A stretch of 64,000 nt of DNA, taken from Clarkia xantiana subsp. parviflora. Lineage: Eukaryota > Streptophyta > Magnoliopsida > Myrtales > Onagraceae. A model generated the notes under the pieces. It made no database searches. It was not told the origin of the DNA and saw only the letters and a list, made by a program, of their open reading frames with translations. The position numbers and the translations under genes are program-made. Numbering within the stretch: the first letter of the stretch is position 1; the number at the start of each line of letters is the position of its first letter. The stretch covers positions 15,324,747 to 15,388,746 of the forward strand of contig JAPTYO010000011.1 of NCBI GenBank assembly GCA_036873135.1. The letters run 5' to 3'. Shown here one piece after another: positions 24,031 through 35,463 of the stretch.

Positions 24031-24165
24031 TTTCCGCACCAGAATAAGCATATGAGCCACCTTGAAGATTTTGAAGAATTGGAAGAGAATATACTTTCTG
24101 GTCAAAATCAGTGTTTCCTCGTCTTTGGACAAACCCCTTCGAACACATTCTACGGGAGTTCGTCC

Positions 24166-24179
24166 AAAGAGGGGCAAAC
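24166..24179 (+). other. Polypurine tract of the Tat-like element
   Basis: AAAGAGGGGCAAAC directly precedes the TG of the 3' LTR at 24180, the expected position for plus-strand priming. Confidence 0.85.
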
Positions 24180-24788
24180 TGTAAACACTCAATTTTGACC
24201 CGGACGTAACGACGTTACACATGATACGTCAAATTCCGGACGTGTCAAGCCACAAAGTCTCCAAAAATGCTCAAGGGCACATTAGGGAAATTATTATAAA
24301 ATATATTTTAAATTATTTCGAATTTATTTAATATTTTCGGAATTTTTTAAAAATATATATATAATAATTAGTTTTTTTTTTATTTTAGAAAATTATCTGT
24401 AAGATATTTATCTCCAGATATTATTTTTTATTCAAAAAAATAATTATCTGTAAAGATAAATATCCTTAGGAATATTCTCTAGAATAATTATCTGTTAGCA
24501 TATTTTATTTGAATATTATCTGTAATCTAGACTAGGTTTTTAGTATAAATAGGGGTCTAGGTTACATTGTAAAAGGGGATACAGAAAAACACAAAAAAAA
24601 GCAATAATACTTTATTCATTGGGTTCTGTGCGATTTTTGTCTTCTAGTGCTCATGCCCGCCGGAGATCCCGACCGCCGCCCCAGTCAGGCCGTGCTGACC
24701 ACCTTGCCCCGCCAGCTCGGGCCGCCGGCGCCGCCCGAAGCTGCCGGATCCCGTCCGCCCATCACCCAACGGCGTCGCCTGGCCTCCC

Positions 24789-24886
<98 letters not shown>

Positions 24887-25875
24887 TAGCCAGCCGACCG
24901 GTGACTGCCCCAGCTCCGCCCTCGGCTCGCTCCGACGTCGCCATCGACCACACCTCCGGCCTCCATTCAACCAACCCTGACGCCGTCCGTCCGCCTGCAG
25001 CCACCTCCGCCCTCGTCGTCGGGCCGACCCTTGTCCCCGCAGCGCCTCATCTTCCAGCTGTGAAAGCCCACGACCGGAGCTCCGCCATAGCCGCCCGGCG
25101 CCGTCCCAGGCCACCGAAGCCCTATCCCGTCCGCCGGAGTGCCCTCTGCCACCCGTCGTCGTCCGCCGCCCGAAGCCGTCGGTGCCACGGTTGCTCCCCT
25201 TCCTTAGCAGGTGAGTCTCGTTCCAGTTTTTTTTATTCAATTATTATGTCATTATTATTATATATATATTCAATTGAATGTTATTATGTTAATTGCAATT
25301 AATTAGGTCTAATTAATAGTTAATGTAATTAATTAATTTAATTAATAGTTTAAATATAGTTTGGTTAAATTTAATTATAAGTTTAATTGTAGTTGACTGG
25401 ATTTAATTTGATAACATGTTTAATTGTTCAAGTATGTATATATGTTAAATAAAGTAGGTTGTTTGGGACTTAAACATGTTATAATTTTTTTTTTAGATTT
25501 TATTTTTACTAGAAGGTATAGGTTATAATTAATTTTTTAGATTTAGGACTATAGTTGACAATATTTTTTGCATATGATAAAATTTCAGTAGGATCTTGAC
25601 ATCGTTAGATTAATATTACAGAATTGACTAATAAATAACTGGCAAATTAAGTGAATTGAGTACCGAAAGGGCGTGATTAAAAATTATATTTTTAATTCGT
25701 AATAGAACCCCCGAATCCAAAATCTTTGATCAGATCAATTTTAGACCTAGGTTTAACTCACGTTTCACTTAGGCAATGTAGGATTCTAGTTAACCTTAAT
25801 TAACTAGTGGCGACTCTATTTAAAATCCACGTTTTCAAAACGTAATTCGCCGTAGGTCAGATTTTAGGTCCGACA
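24180..25875 (+). repeat. 3' LTR of the Tat-like element
   Basis: It starts TGTAAACACTCAATTTTGAC and ends AGGTCCGACA, followed by CCTAG. It carries a TATA box at 24544, the GC-rich block (24655-25210) with a (CT)n run, and the donor-like CAGGTGAGT near 25209. The plus ORF 24619-25302 and minus ORF 25240-24644 are read through this block and I do not consider them genes. Confidence 0.93.
24791..24874. repeat. (CT)n microsatellite in the 3' LTR
   Basis: A run of CT dinucleotides followed by a short CA run, homologous to the one at 16797-16915 but shorter. This shows length change since insertion. Confidence 0.95.
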
Positions 25876-25880
25876 CCTAG

Positions 25881-26724
25881 CATAACTTATCGTTCAAGGC
25901 GTTTGGAAGGAAAATCGTTTAACCGACTTCATCAATCTTCGTTGCAAAAATTATTTGAGGATTTTATGCCATCTCTGAACTGAGCATCTTGGGTCTTCAC
26001 CATATGCGACAGCTGATACTTTTACAAGGTTGTGGTAGTTTCGAAACCTACTTCGTACCGATGTAAATGTTATCAATAAGTTATTTCCGAAGGAATGCAA
26101 ACGAAAATTCATTACCTAATCATTCAAACACTTCATTATTAAACTCATGTATTGAAGCGATATGTTCCGTATTTCGAGGTCCACAGGCGCGAGACGCATT
26201 TTACCGAAGTTTTAACCATTGGTTAAGTCATTTCATTTCTAAATTTAATTTAATCCAATCGGTTTCGCACATGATTATCATTACTGGCTATTTCATTTCT
26301 ATGGAGTACTATTAATAAAGAAAGATTTATAACCAGTTCATTCTTAGAACTATGCAATCAGTGGATTTTAATGGCATTTTGATTTTACTCAAAGAATTAG
26401 ATGTAGAATAAAATGTATGTAGTTGTTTGATTCAGCTATTTCCAATAGCCTTATTGCTTCGGTTTGCTTACATTCAGATCGATCTCGTTTCTAGCCGAGT
26501 CGATTAATGTTAAGCAGAACTCATTTCGAATCGAATGGTAAGTACTTTATTCAATAATTCCGAAACAATAATAATAACCACAATTCAAACAAGTAAAATG
26601 AACAGTAAGAGAAATAACCACAATGGCAAAAATTTCAGATCATCCACGAAGCTTTAAGAGATAAATGTAGAGCATTGGGAGGACATAAACGAGACATTTA
26701 TTGTTCTTTTATCACTGGCATTCA
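25881..26724 (-). other. Copia interior resumed after the Gypsy insertion
   Basis: Sequence right of the duplicated CCTAG continues the Copia element. A part near 26240-26320 (AATCGGTTTCGCACATG, TATGGAGTACTATTAAT) matches 43655-43715 of the second Copia copy. No intact frame is visible; the protease and integrase core appear to be missing or too decayed to recognise. Confidence 0.65.
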
Positions 26725-27360
26725 TCACACTAGATGTTCGTTTGAGGAACAAAATGATGATCCCGTTTTCTCTGCATCTTTCCTTGATCTCTTGCGGTGA
26801 AGCACAGAAGAACCCTCCGGTTTCTTTTGTTTGCTTTCAACAAACAGGACCGTGATAAACTTAATTGATTCAATCAAGTAACCAAGTCCGCTGTCGTCGG
26901 CCAACCATGAAAGAGGGTACCTCTGTGCAATACTGAGTATCTTTCTCCAATTCGATCTCTCGTTCGTAAGATCTGATATGGGTTTTACACCCGCATCTTG
27001 GGAAATCAGGGCAACATACTCAAATAGCACTTTTCTGGCTTCAGCTGCCCTTCCTCCGTCGAAACAGAGTCTAATGGCACACCAAATTTGAAGAGCACTT
27101 ATGTTGAGTTTGAAATCCTCTGCAACCTCTCTGTCCAAGGTTCCCAGTATCACCTTGCAAGCTCTCCGATCTTCAAGACTCATCACCTTATTAGGGTATT
27201 TAAGGACGCCTTGTTCATTCACCCATGTTCTGTCCTTATTCACATCAATACACTTGTGTATACTTTCAGCGGAAATGAGTTCTCTCACATATTCACTCCA
27301 TGCATCCCAATCCATGCCATCCAGATTGCGAGGCTCATAAAAGCGAACCGATCCAGCCAT
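26725..27360 (-). pseudogene. Gag-like protein of the Copia element, second module
   Basis: The frame from the ATG at 27360 gives 211 residues starting MAGSVRFYEPRNLDGMDWDA. The arrangement (a short hydrophobic start, W at a fixed spacing, then NISALQIWC and a run of helices) recalls the Copia gag family (UBN2/DUF4219-like), but there is no zinc knuckle CX2CX4HX4C. The C-terminal end is basic (HRKRSRKDAEKTGS). A decayed homologue lies at the same place in the second Copia element (44185-44819), which shows this is element-borne sequence. The ATG is preceded by an intron-like stretch shared with the first module. I infer a gag role only from position. A captured host gene with a gag-like domain is an alternative. 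Confidence 0.6.
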
Positions 27361-27469
27361 GAAAACTAACACTTTGATAATCACGCAAAAATCAGGGAGA
27401 CAATAACATTTTGAGAAAGAATTGCATACATCAAATATCTATTAACATGGAATCCGACAAATAATGATT

Positions 27470-27692
27470 CCTGAGACATCTCAGCCATCAATATCTCCTT
27501 TGCTTTCTTGTCATCTTGCTCCCATTGAAAATGGGCATATGCCTGGTCTTTGTTCAGACCAGCATCTGGGTAACTTATGGACTTCTGAATGTGATCTACA
27601 AGGTCATTATCCTCCAACAGTGCATTGACGCGCTTATTCCATGAGTCGTAGTTAGTCTCAATCAAAAGCTCATTAGCACAAGATGATCCCAT
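27470..27692 (-). pseudogene. Gag-like protein of the Copia element, first module
   Basis: From the ATG at 27692 the frame reads MGSSCANELLIETNYDSWNK and continues to AEMSQES. The NYDSWNKRV segment and the following WEQDDKKAKEIL are characteristic of the N-terminal domain of Copia gag (DUF4219/UBN2-like). The frame then enters sequence (27380-27480) that is duplicated at 27728-27840, upstream of this module. Each copy of that segment sits just before an ATGG start and looks like an intron or leader. The two modules may therefore be a tandem exon duplication, giving a two-domain protein when spliced. Confidence 0.55.
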
Positions 27693-28689
27693 CTATGCTG
27701 TAATTCGTTACTAAACACGTTGATTAATATACAAAATCAGGGAGACAATGACATTTTGAGAAAGAATTGCATACATCAGATATCTATTAAGATTGAATCC
27801 GACAAATAATGATTCCCCAGTCATCTAAACCAACCGATCACCAGTAAACCAATGGAAGATGACTGTGAAAGAGTTCACATTACTGTCGTTTTCAATCAAA
27901 TAGATCAGTCTTTTAAAACGGTTTTACTCGCAAATTACCGGAACGAGAATTTTAAAACAAGCATACCCGATCTTGACTTTCCCAAGGCCCTTTGTATTTT
28001 GGAAAATATTCCGATGAATTTACTCATGCATATATAATTCTACTAACCATGTAAATTATCATATGCAAGTAACATTCATCAAAAAAATCACACTCATGCT
28101 TACGCGTCATGCGTCTAATGTTCCGAGGAACTCATGCTTGCATACATAATTCTACTTACAAGTAAATTATCAAATGCAACTACATCCTCAACATTCTAGC
28201 ATACGTGTCAAACATGAAAATTCCACAACAATCATACATATTTGGCGACTGGTTTTCGGGTTTAAAATAATTTTAAACATTTGGGGTTGATTTGCAATTC
28301 ATGCTTATATTCAATTTCGCAGCATTCTAGATATGAATCCTAGGCATTTCCAACCATCACATCATGTCTATCCTAGTGCGCATTCCATATATTTAACCAG
28401 GGCTCCGCCCACAATATGAAATATCCAGCTAGCTTGACTAAGTCAAGACAACATTTCTAATCACGCATTAATATATATTGAATAATAAACAGTTGCAATT
28501 CAGCCCTCTAATTAATCCAGTCCCAAAAACATGTATCTCCGAGATCCGTCCCATAATCGAAAAAAGGCATAAAGGTCTTACCGTTATGTAAATAAAATCA
28601 AACCCATGAGCACTAAGCCATTTTAGGTTCTAAACATTTGGATTTTTAAATTTGACCACCTTATTTAATTTAATTGACTTGAATTCGGT

Positions 28690-28990
28690 TTTGAAAAACA
28701 TTTTGGTTCAGCCAATTTCGATTCAGTTTGGTTCGGTTTGGTCCGATTCGGCCCGATTCAGAAAATTTGGTTCGACCTGGTCTGGCAAATTCGGTTCGGT
28801 TTGGTCTGGTTTTAAATTTTAAAATCTGGTTCGGTCCGAACCGGTCCAATAAAATAGGGTTTGGTTCGGTTAAACACACAAAACCGGTTCGGTTAGATCC
28901 ACTTAATTACCCCGGTTTGATCTGACCCGATTAGGTCGAACCGACTGAGAAAACTCGGTTCGATTTAAATCCGTCCCGGTTTAATATTTT
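28690..28990. repeat. GGTTCGG-rich degenerate tract
   Basis: Dozens of short GGTTCGGTTTGGT and CCGGTT words occur in 300 bases. The second Copia leader has a comparable tract at 45530-45850. ORFs on both strands here (28728-28925, 28879-28670) follow from the simple composition. Confidence 0.75.
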
Positions 28991-29124
28991 AGACTGGCCC
29001 AATAATTAAAAATTTCAAAGGTTAAGCTGAAATGTTTACTTGTGGCCCAAGTAGGGTTTTAAAGTCCAAAAATATCTAACTTAGCCACCAAGTAACATTA
29101 ATTATTTAAAAATAATTTCCAATA

Positions 29125-29133
<9 letters not shown>

Positions 29134-29188
<55 letters not shown>

Positions 29189-29257
29189 TTCGGACCATAT
29201 TAAAACATATATATATTTATTGCTAAGATTATATCTATAAGTTTAAATCAATCAACA

Positions 29258-29315
<58 letters not shown>
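29134..29315. repeat. Two (AT)n microsatellites in the Copia leader
   Basis: AT runs at 29134-29185 and 29264-29315 flank an AT-rich spacer. The second Copia leader has two shorter AT runs at the matching place (45960-45981 and 45997-46025). Confidence 0.95.
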
Positions 29316-29317
<2 letters not shown>

Positions 29318-29910
29318 AAAAAAATCGGCACAATATAATATATATATATATTTATTTTATTGTAAATATCTTAAATAGGGTAACAAATATACTGACAATA
29401 TATTTTATCAATCTTTTAGGCAATAAAATCTATCAATAATATCTTTAGCCCTATTAAATATTTAGATATATTGATAGTGATATATATTTCTATATATTTA
29501 TGTTCCCAATTATAGATATATTGTTACCTTAATTAAAAAATTAAAATATAGTAAACAATATTATTTTAATAGTGGCCGAAATTTCCTTGCTTGGAGACCA
29601 AGAAAATTAAAAAATTTACCTTGTACATTACTAGGGTTTCGGCCAAGAACATCAAATTTGGAACAATTGGTCAAATTTCAAGACCAAATTTTAATAAGAT
29701 CTACAATCCAATGTTTGATTTTGATAAATATTACACTTTTCTTGAAGATCATGAACATCAATTTTACTAAAAAAACATCATGAAAATTTCGGTTTTACCA
29801 ACAACCATAAAAAATCGAAAATTTCGAAATTTTAATTTAAAATTTTCGGTTTTCAATTTAAATTTTCAAGAACACCAATTTATCAAAATCATGAACTGCT
29901 TACACATTCT

Positions 29911-29919
29911 CTGATACCA
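29911..29919 (-). other. Primer-binding site for LTR L3
   Basis: CTGATACCA is the complement of TGGTATCAG and lies one base left of the LTR end, as expected for a minus-strand element. Confidence 0.85.
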
Positions 29920-29920
29920 C

Positions 29921-30511
29921 TGTTAGATTACGGGGAGTAATCACTACAGATACTTAAACAAAGTACATGCTAGTAATCAGAATTACGCAGCGGAAGATTC
30001 ACAGATACCTTTAAGATGATCCGTAGACCCAAGATCTTCTCAGGAGGGAGTTCTTGATCCTCCGGTCGGGACCCGTAGAGGTTCTTGTTAGAGAAGCCCT
30101 ACGTGGTGCAAGCTCCATAGCAAAGCCTCTGATCGTTTCTTGGCACTGGGACAGATCTCTGGAGTGTTTGCTCGAAAGCAATTTGGCACACCCTTGGTGA
30201 TTAGCTTAGTGCGGCCGAACTATAGTGTGGGGAGGAGGGTTTTTCTCTCTTAAATACTCTAATGAGAGAATTGATTAACCCTAAAAATCCCCTAACACCT
30301 CTTATTTATAGGAGGAGTAAAGTAGACAAAAGTCCACTTTACCCTTCTTACATATTTCGGCCGGCCATTAGTATAGGGAGGCCCAATTTTGGGCCACTCA
30401 TGTCAATTGGGATTTGGGTCTAGCCCGATTACCCTAATGTGACATTTACCCAAGTTCATTAGGTAAACTATACATATTATGGGCTACCGCGCCCATTACC
30501 ATATGCTTACA
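29921..30511 (-). repeat. 5' LTR of the minus-strand Copia element, L3
   Basis: On the minus strand it begins TGTAAGCATATGGTAATGGG and ends GTAATCTAACA. The promoter hairpin is at 30317-30342, next to TATAAATA. To its right lies leader sequence (AGAACATCATGAAAATTTCG) of another copy, so L3 was inserted into that copy's leader. Confidence 0.87.
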
Positions 30512-30661
30512 AGAACATCATGAAAATTTCGAACCATACATAAAACCCTAAAATTTGAAATTTTAAAGTCCCTTTTTAAAAATTTCGGTCCAAAAATTAT
30601 AAATTTTCAAGAACACCAATTTATCAAAATCATGAACTCCTAACACAGGCTCTAATACCAC
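30512..30661 (-). other. Leader and primer site of the outer Copia copy
   Basis: 150 bases homologous to the leader left of L3, ending with GGCTCTAATACCA (complement of a primer site with one change) at 30648-30660. It is cut by L3 at the phrase CATGATGTTCT. Confidence 0.75.
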
Positions 30662-31262
30662 TGTTAGATTACAGGGAGTAATCACTACAAAAACTAAATC
30701 ATGGTACGTGCTAGTAATCGAAATTACGCAGCGGAAGATTCGCGCATACCTTTACACTTGTCCGTAGTCCCAAGATCATTGCAAGAGGGAGTTCAAGATC
30801 TTCCGGTCGGCACCCGTTGGGGTTCTTGTGAAGGAAGCCCTACGTGGTATATTCTTTACAGCAAAGCCTCTGATCGATTCTTGGCAAGTGATAGATCTCT
30901 GGAGTGTTTGCTCGAAAGCAAATTGGCACACCCTTGGTGAGGTAGTGGTTCGGCCGAAGTATGATGTTCTTGGGGAGAGAGTTTTCTCTCAAAACACCAC
31001 TTAAAGGCAGTTGTGATTAACCATAATAAAACACCTAACTCCTCATATATATAGGAGGAGTAAAGTGGACAAAAGTCCACTTTACTTTAACCCTAATTTC
31101 GGCCGGCCATGTATAGTGTAGGGAGACCCAATTTTGGGCCTCTCATGTCAATTGGGATTTGGGTCTGGCCCAGTGTCTTAAAGTGACATGTACCCAATTA
31201 ACTTAGGTATCATATACATATAATGAGCTTCAATTTACGGCGCCCATCACCATTTGCTTACA
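30662..31262 (-). repeat. 5' LTR of the outer minus-strand Copia copy, L4
   Basis: On the minus strand it starts TGTAAGCAAATGGTGATGGG and ends GTAATCTAACA. The promoter hairpin is at 31060-31085. By eye it is closer to L2 (10918-11517) than to L3, for instance in AAAACTAAATCATGGTAC and TGTCCGTAGTCCCAAGATC, so L2 and L4 are the likely original pair. Confidence 0.85.
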
Positions 31263-31509
31263 AAAATACCAAAGTTGCAAACAGACCCTAACAAAACCGA
31301 TAAATTGTAAACACTACACGAAGAAACATAAAACTGCAATTTTGACCCCTTAAACGATTGAATTTGGCCAAACATCATTGTACCCCATATTTTACTATGG
31401 TTTTGCTCAAATCGCCATCTTCCGCATGAAAAACTATATTCGCATGCTAAAATCCAACAATTCAACCACATCAACAAGTTTGACTAGAAATCCTTTTGGA
31501 AAGATTCAT

Positions 31510-31696
31510 GAGTTTTTGACTAATATATGTCTATATGAACAACCAAATACAAATATAGACTACTTGAATAATTAATTACAAAAATAGGTCAAACCGAGAT
31601 GTCACATCTCGGTTTGACCTATTTTTATAATTAATTGTTCAAATAGTCTATATTTGTATTTGGTTGTTCATATAGGCATATATTAGTCAAAAACTC
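31510..31696. mobile_element. 187-bp foldback MITE (Mutator-like by its 9-bp duplication)
   Basis: The two arms (about 93 bases each) are inverted copies with only four differences, all transitions, around a single central base at 31603. The flanks repeat AAGATTCAT (31501-31509 and 31697-31705), a 9-bp target duplication, as in Mutator-like elements. Transcription in either direction would give a nearly perfect hairpin. Confidence 0.85.
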
Positions 31697-31705
31697 AAGA
31701 TTCAT

Positions 31706-34122
31706 GGTATATGAAATGCCAAGTTTATATATTAGTTTGCTATTCCCTCATTATTTTCTCTAACTAAGTACCAATTCTCTCATGCGTGAACTTGCTTCTT
31801 GCAGCAACTTTAATAAAAGTATTTTTCTTTCATGCTATCCTCATAAAATTTGTTTCATACATGTAAAGGTGTGTATGTAGAACTACTATATTTCACACAC
31901 CTCTTTATTACCTGAACTGAAAATTTCTAGTTTCAATCTCGATATGGGATTGCATTTCATTCTCGATATGGGATTTCCTTCCTTGTGGAGAGACCCGATA
32001 TTAACATAGGTAGTGTGTTATTGGACCAATGTTGTCACTGACTCAACCATCTTCAGAAGCGTATCACCTACGTCTTCTAAAAACAAGCTCATGTTGCATA
32101 GTGCCAAAAAAAAAAAAAAGTCAACGGAATGAACTATCTCTTTGTATGACGTATCTTTACAAGTCAAGCCAATGAGCTAACCACCGTCTTAACGTGTATG
32201 AGAACCACAAGTTCTTTATCTATTCAATTCATCTACAAGACTTTCTTAGCCATCTGTAGAATATCAAATAAATATATACGATACGAAACATATTTAAGCC
32301 TTGCCACAACAAATATGGGCTTGTAGATGTCTAATTTGAACTTATTCTGGTTTCTTACACAAGGCTTCCGGTCGCGTCGCTAGCAAACTTGCGACAAATA
32401 TTTTGGATATATTGAAATCCTTGCTAGATGCAACTGTGATATACAATAAATCCACCGGAACTGACCATATATACACAAAATCAATGTCATGGAAATCTTA
32501 GATGAAAAACTAGGTCAAGCCGAAACAAAGACTGAAATCAGCAATTCAACCAAATAGTAAGGAATTGTGGACTCGGTTTTCTCATAGACATAGATTGCGG
32601 ATGCCAACTCATTCGGCCGCAGCTCGAGCTTCCATACGTATCATGCTTCAGTTGAATTTTCCGAAGATTAACTACAAATCTTCTTGTCCATGGTTTAATC
32701 CAGAGTCACAACTCATAAAGGATTACATTGATCAAATTGCTCGAACTAGAAACTCAATAGTCTACTAGTTTAAGCATCAAGACATACATGACGCTTCCGA
32801 GCAGTGCATTTGTTTGAGTAATAGCACATAGCTACAAGTATAGCGTTTTATCTTAGCCATTTGGACATAGTGCAGACGTTTCCGCTCGCCAGTTTCATCC
32901 ATCTTTGATTTCTAACTGGACCCATCATGCTCATCATTCTTACCACGATATTGTCTCGTTGGTCTCTTTTTGGCTTTTGGAGGAAGTCACCACATGCAAC
33001 TCGACTAGAGTTCTCCTACTCTTATGCCTTTCCTCTTCTAGCTTTAGAAGTCGCTCAACTTATTCTAAAGTGGTAGCCCAAATAGAGTGAGACAGCTGCA
33101 TTTTTACATGCTTCTACAAATCGTGTAAGGAGCTAGTTACAACCTAGAGTTTCTGCCTTTCAGTGAATATATTACCAGTGTGCCTGAATTCAATTATCAT
33201 ATCGGCCACATGCCAAATATGTAACTTCAGGGAGTATTCAAGGCGCCTCTTATAAGAGGTAAATCACACAGTCAGGAACATTTTTCCTTTATGTGGAATG
33301 ACGACTAAATTTCTTATTCAAGTCGTTTCAAAGCGCATTAGAAATCTGATGACCTTGAAATTCCTTGAACACGCTATCATTCGTAGCACTAAACAATGAT
33401 ACACGCGGTGCAATTCTGCACTTTCAGACTTCATAGACTCTTAGGTTTCACCTCTGCTGGCCACATTCCCCGCTTTAGGATTTTCCATGACATTGAATAT
33501 GGTCTCCACAATTTCTAGCATTTGGAGCAAGTACATAACTTTCTCCTGCCAGACCTAAGAGTTATCACTATCAACATTAGCACACAACTAAGTTCGGTGA
33601 CAATCTTTTAGAGGACCGATGTTACCCTTTACACACAAAAAATAACATCTTATCAGGATCATTCACAAGGCATGCAAGAATCATTGTTCATCATACATAC
33701 ACATGTTCCACTCAACTTTCTTATTGACCGATTTAATTAAAGCAAGCATGCCCCGGAGTCAAAATTTCACTATGTTCCCAATCATCGTCCAAAGTACATG
33801 CTTAGCGAGAATTAATTTTAGTCAATAATCAAGTCAAGTTCCAATCTCATTGATCAAGTCAACATGCAATCATGATTTCAAATACATGAATGCTAATAAA
33901 ACATGTATTGACTTAATTCATGAATTCTAAACAAATCATCATCATGCATCATGTTTGGTACACAACAAACGTCAAACGTACAAGCATGCTTATGTGAATG
34001 ATTTTCAATGACATGAAATTAATCCAATATATCATGCTAGCAGGGATATCAAATATTCTTATACATGGACAACACATAAATCAACATGTATCATGCTTAG
34101 CAAAATAAATATCATGTCATAA
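31706..34122. other. 2.4 kb without a supportable gene
   Basis: ORFs are short and show no domain. I found no terminal repeats, no paired duplications and no recognisable pol fragments. The composition is ordinary AT-rich plant intergenic DNA, possibly old transposon remains. Confidence 0.4.
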
Positions 34123-34131
34123 TAAGAAAAA

Positions 34132-34740
34132 GGGTTAAAGGTACTTTTCATACCACATGTTTGACCGAATGTGGCTTTTAGTACTGGATGTTTAGTTTTG
34201 TATACTTTTGGTACCAAACGTTTGAAAAAAATGTGGCTTTTGGTACATCCGTTGGTTGGCCGTTAGTTTTGGCCGTTAAATGACATGTGCAAGTCACGTG
34301 ATCGACTCTAAAATTTTAATTTTGTTCAATTTAGTCCCTCAAATATATTCATAACTTTTATTTTGTTTAATTTAGTCCTAAAGCTTCAAAATCGAACCTA
34401 ATTGGGACCTATCTCCAATTGGGTAAATTTGACCCAAATGGGGCTATGTCAATTGAATTCGATTGGTTTAATTGGGTCCGATTTTGAAGTGTTATGACTA
34501 AGTTAAACAAAATAAAAGTTAGGAATGTATTTGAGGGACTAAATTGAACAAAATTAAAAGTTTAGAGTCGATCACGTGACTTGCACATGTCATTTAACGG
34601 CCAAAACTAACGGCCAACTAACGGATGTACCAAAAGCCACATTTTTTCAAACGTTTGGTACCAAAAGTATACAAAACTAAACATCCAGTACTAAAAGCCA
34701 CATTCGATCAAACATGTGGTATCAAAAGTACCTTTAACCC
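34132..34740. mobile_element. Foldback Mutator-like element, 609 bp
   Basis: Both ends read GGGTTAAAGGTACTTTT inward, and the arms stay complementary for most of the element. The flanks carry TAAGAAAAA on both sides (34123-34131 and 34741-34749), a perfect 9-bp duplication. It has no coding capacity. Relatives lie at 53636-54348 and, interrupted, at 56786-60660. Confidence 0.92.
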
Positions 34741-34859
34741 TAAGAAAAACATACATACTCAGGATATGTACTAACACATGGATGTTAAACAAATTAACAA
34801 GTATCATGCTTTACACAACTAAAATTTAACACCCCATACCGGATTTAGCAAGACATGTC

Positions 34860-35463
34860 TCACATAAAAATCCATTTTAAAGACTTAGGGACCTTCATGT
34901 ATCCGCTCGACTTCCAACAACAACACTTGATAACCACATCTTCGAGTAACAGACAAGAGCAAAGTTGGTGAAGTGACCTCAAGTCTGCAAATGTGATGCT
35001 TCCTAGGTATAAGACCCTAAGCCTTGGAATATAGACGGTATCCGGTAATACGAGGTGGGTGCAATGAAGAATCAATGTTTGTGAACTAAAGACAAAATAT
35101 GGTAATATTTGGTACGGTACGCGAGCATTTGTATCTATCAAGAGGTCTTGCACTAGACTCTTTACTGCAATGTTGATAGATTCATTAATAAGAGATATCA
35201 CGAGACATAAATTGAAATGGGATACGATGGATCGCGGAGTGTGCAGACTTTAGCACAAACTTGACAAAATTAGGGGATGTCGGATGCTCTCTATCGAAGA
35301 TCAAGCAAAGCATGGATTTCCATAGTTGTTGCCACCTTCTTGTTAAGAGACAAGTTCTTACTACATCTCTAATAGGGAGATACTCAAAGATGTTGTAAAC
35401 AATTTCAAAAGGCAAGTCGCATATAGATGAAGAAGATTCAACCCTTTGATTATTATTATTCAT
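34860..35463 (-). pseudogene. F-box/LRR (FBD-type) protein gene, broken
   Basis: The likely start is the ATG at 35463 (MNNNNQRVESSSS), because the F-box begins soon after: LPFEIVYNIFEYLPIRDVVR followed by TCLLTRRWQQLWKS. F-box proteins of this type recruit targets to SCF ubiquitin ligases. After HRIPFQFMSRDIS the frame is lost near 35190 and continues in the next frame (35201-34860) with ISLINES, LPYFVFSSQTLIL, and RLRVLYLGSITFADL, which is the start of the leucine-rich region of plant F-box/LRR/FBD proteins. It stops at KWIFM, well short of the usual 400 or more residues. A Mutator-like element begins 111 bases further on. One frameshift plus truncation argue for a pseudogene. Confidence 0.85.

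Larger units (their letters stand above)
27693..29910 (-). other. Long 5' leader of the Copia element
   Basis: About 2.2 kb between the gag-like exons and the primer site has no coding frame. It is homologous along its length to 44820-46513 of the second Copia copy: shared TGCGTCTAATGTTCCGAGGAA, an AT microsatellite zone, and TTTTATCAATCTTTTAGGCA. It contains a GGTTCGG-rich tract (28690-28990). Confidence 0.75.

Noticed and set aside
24619..25302. Plus-strand 227-codon ORF
   Set aside because: Runs from the LTR through the GC-rich block and CT microsatellite; composition-driven.
28670..28925. Overlapping ORFs on both strands in the Copia leader
   Set aside because: Arise from the GGTTCGG tract; same behaviour in the homologous tract at 45507-45719.
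32565..33090. Two plus-strand ORFs of about 60 codons
   Set aside because: No family resemblance and no repeat context; too short to support alone.
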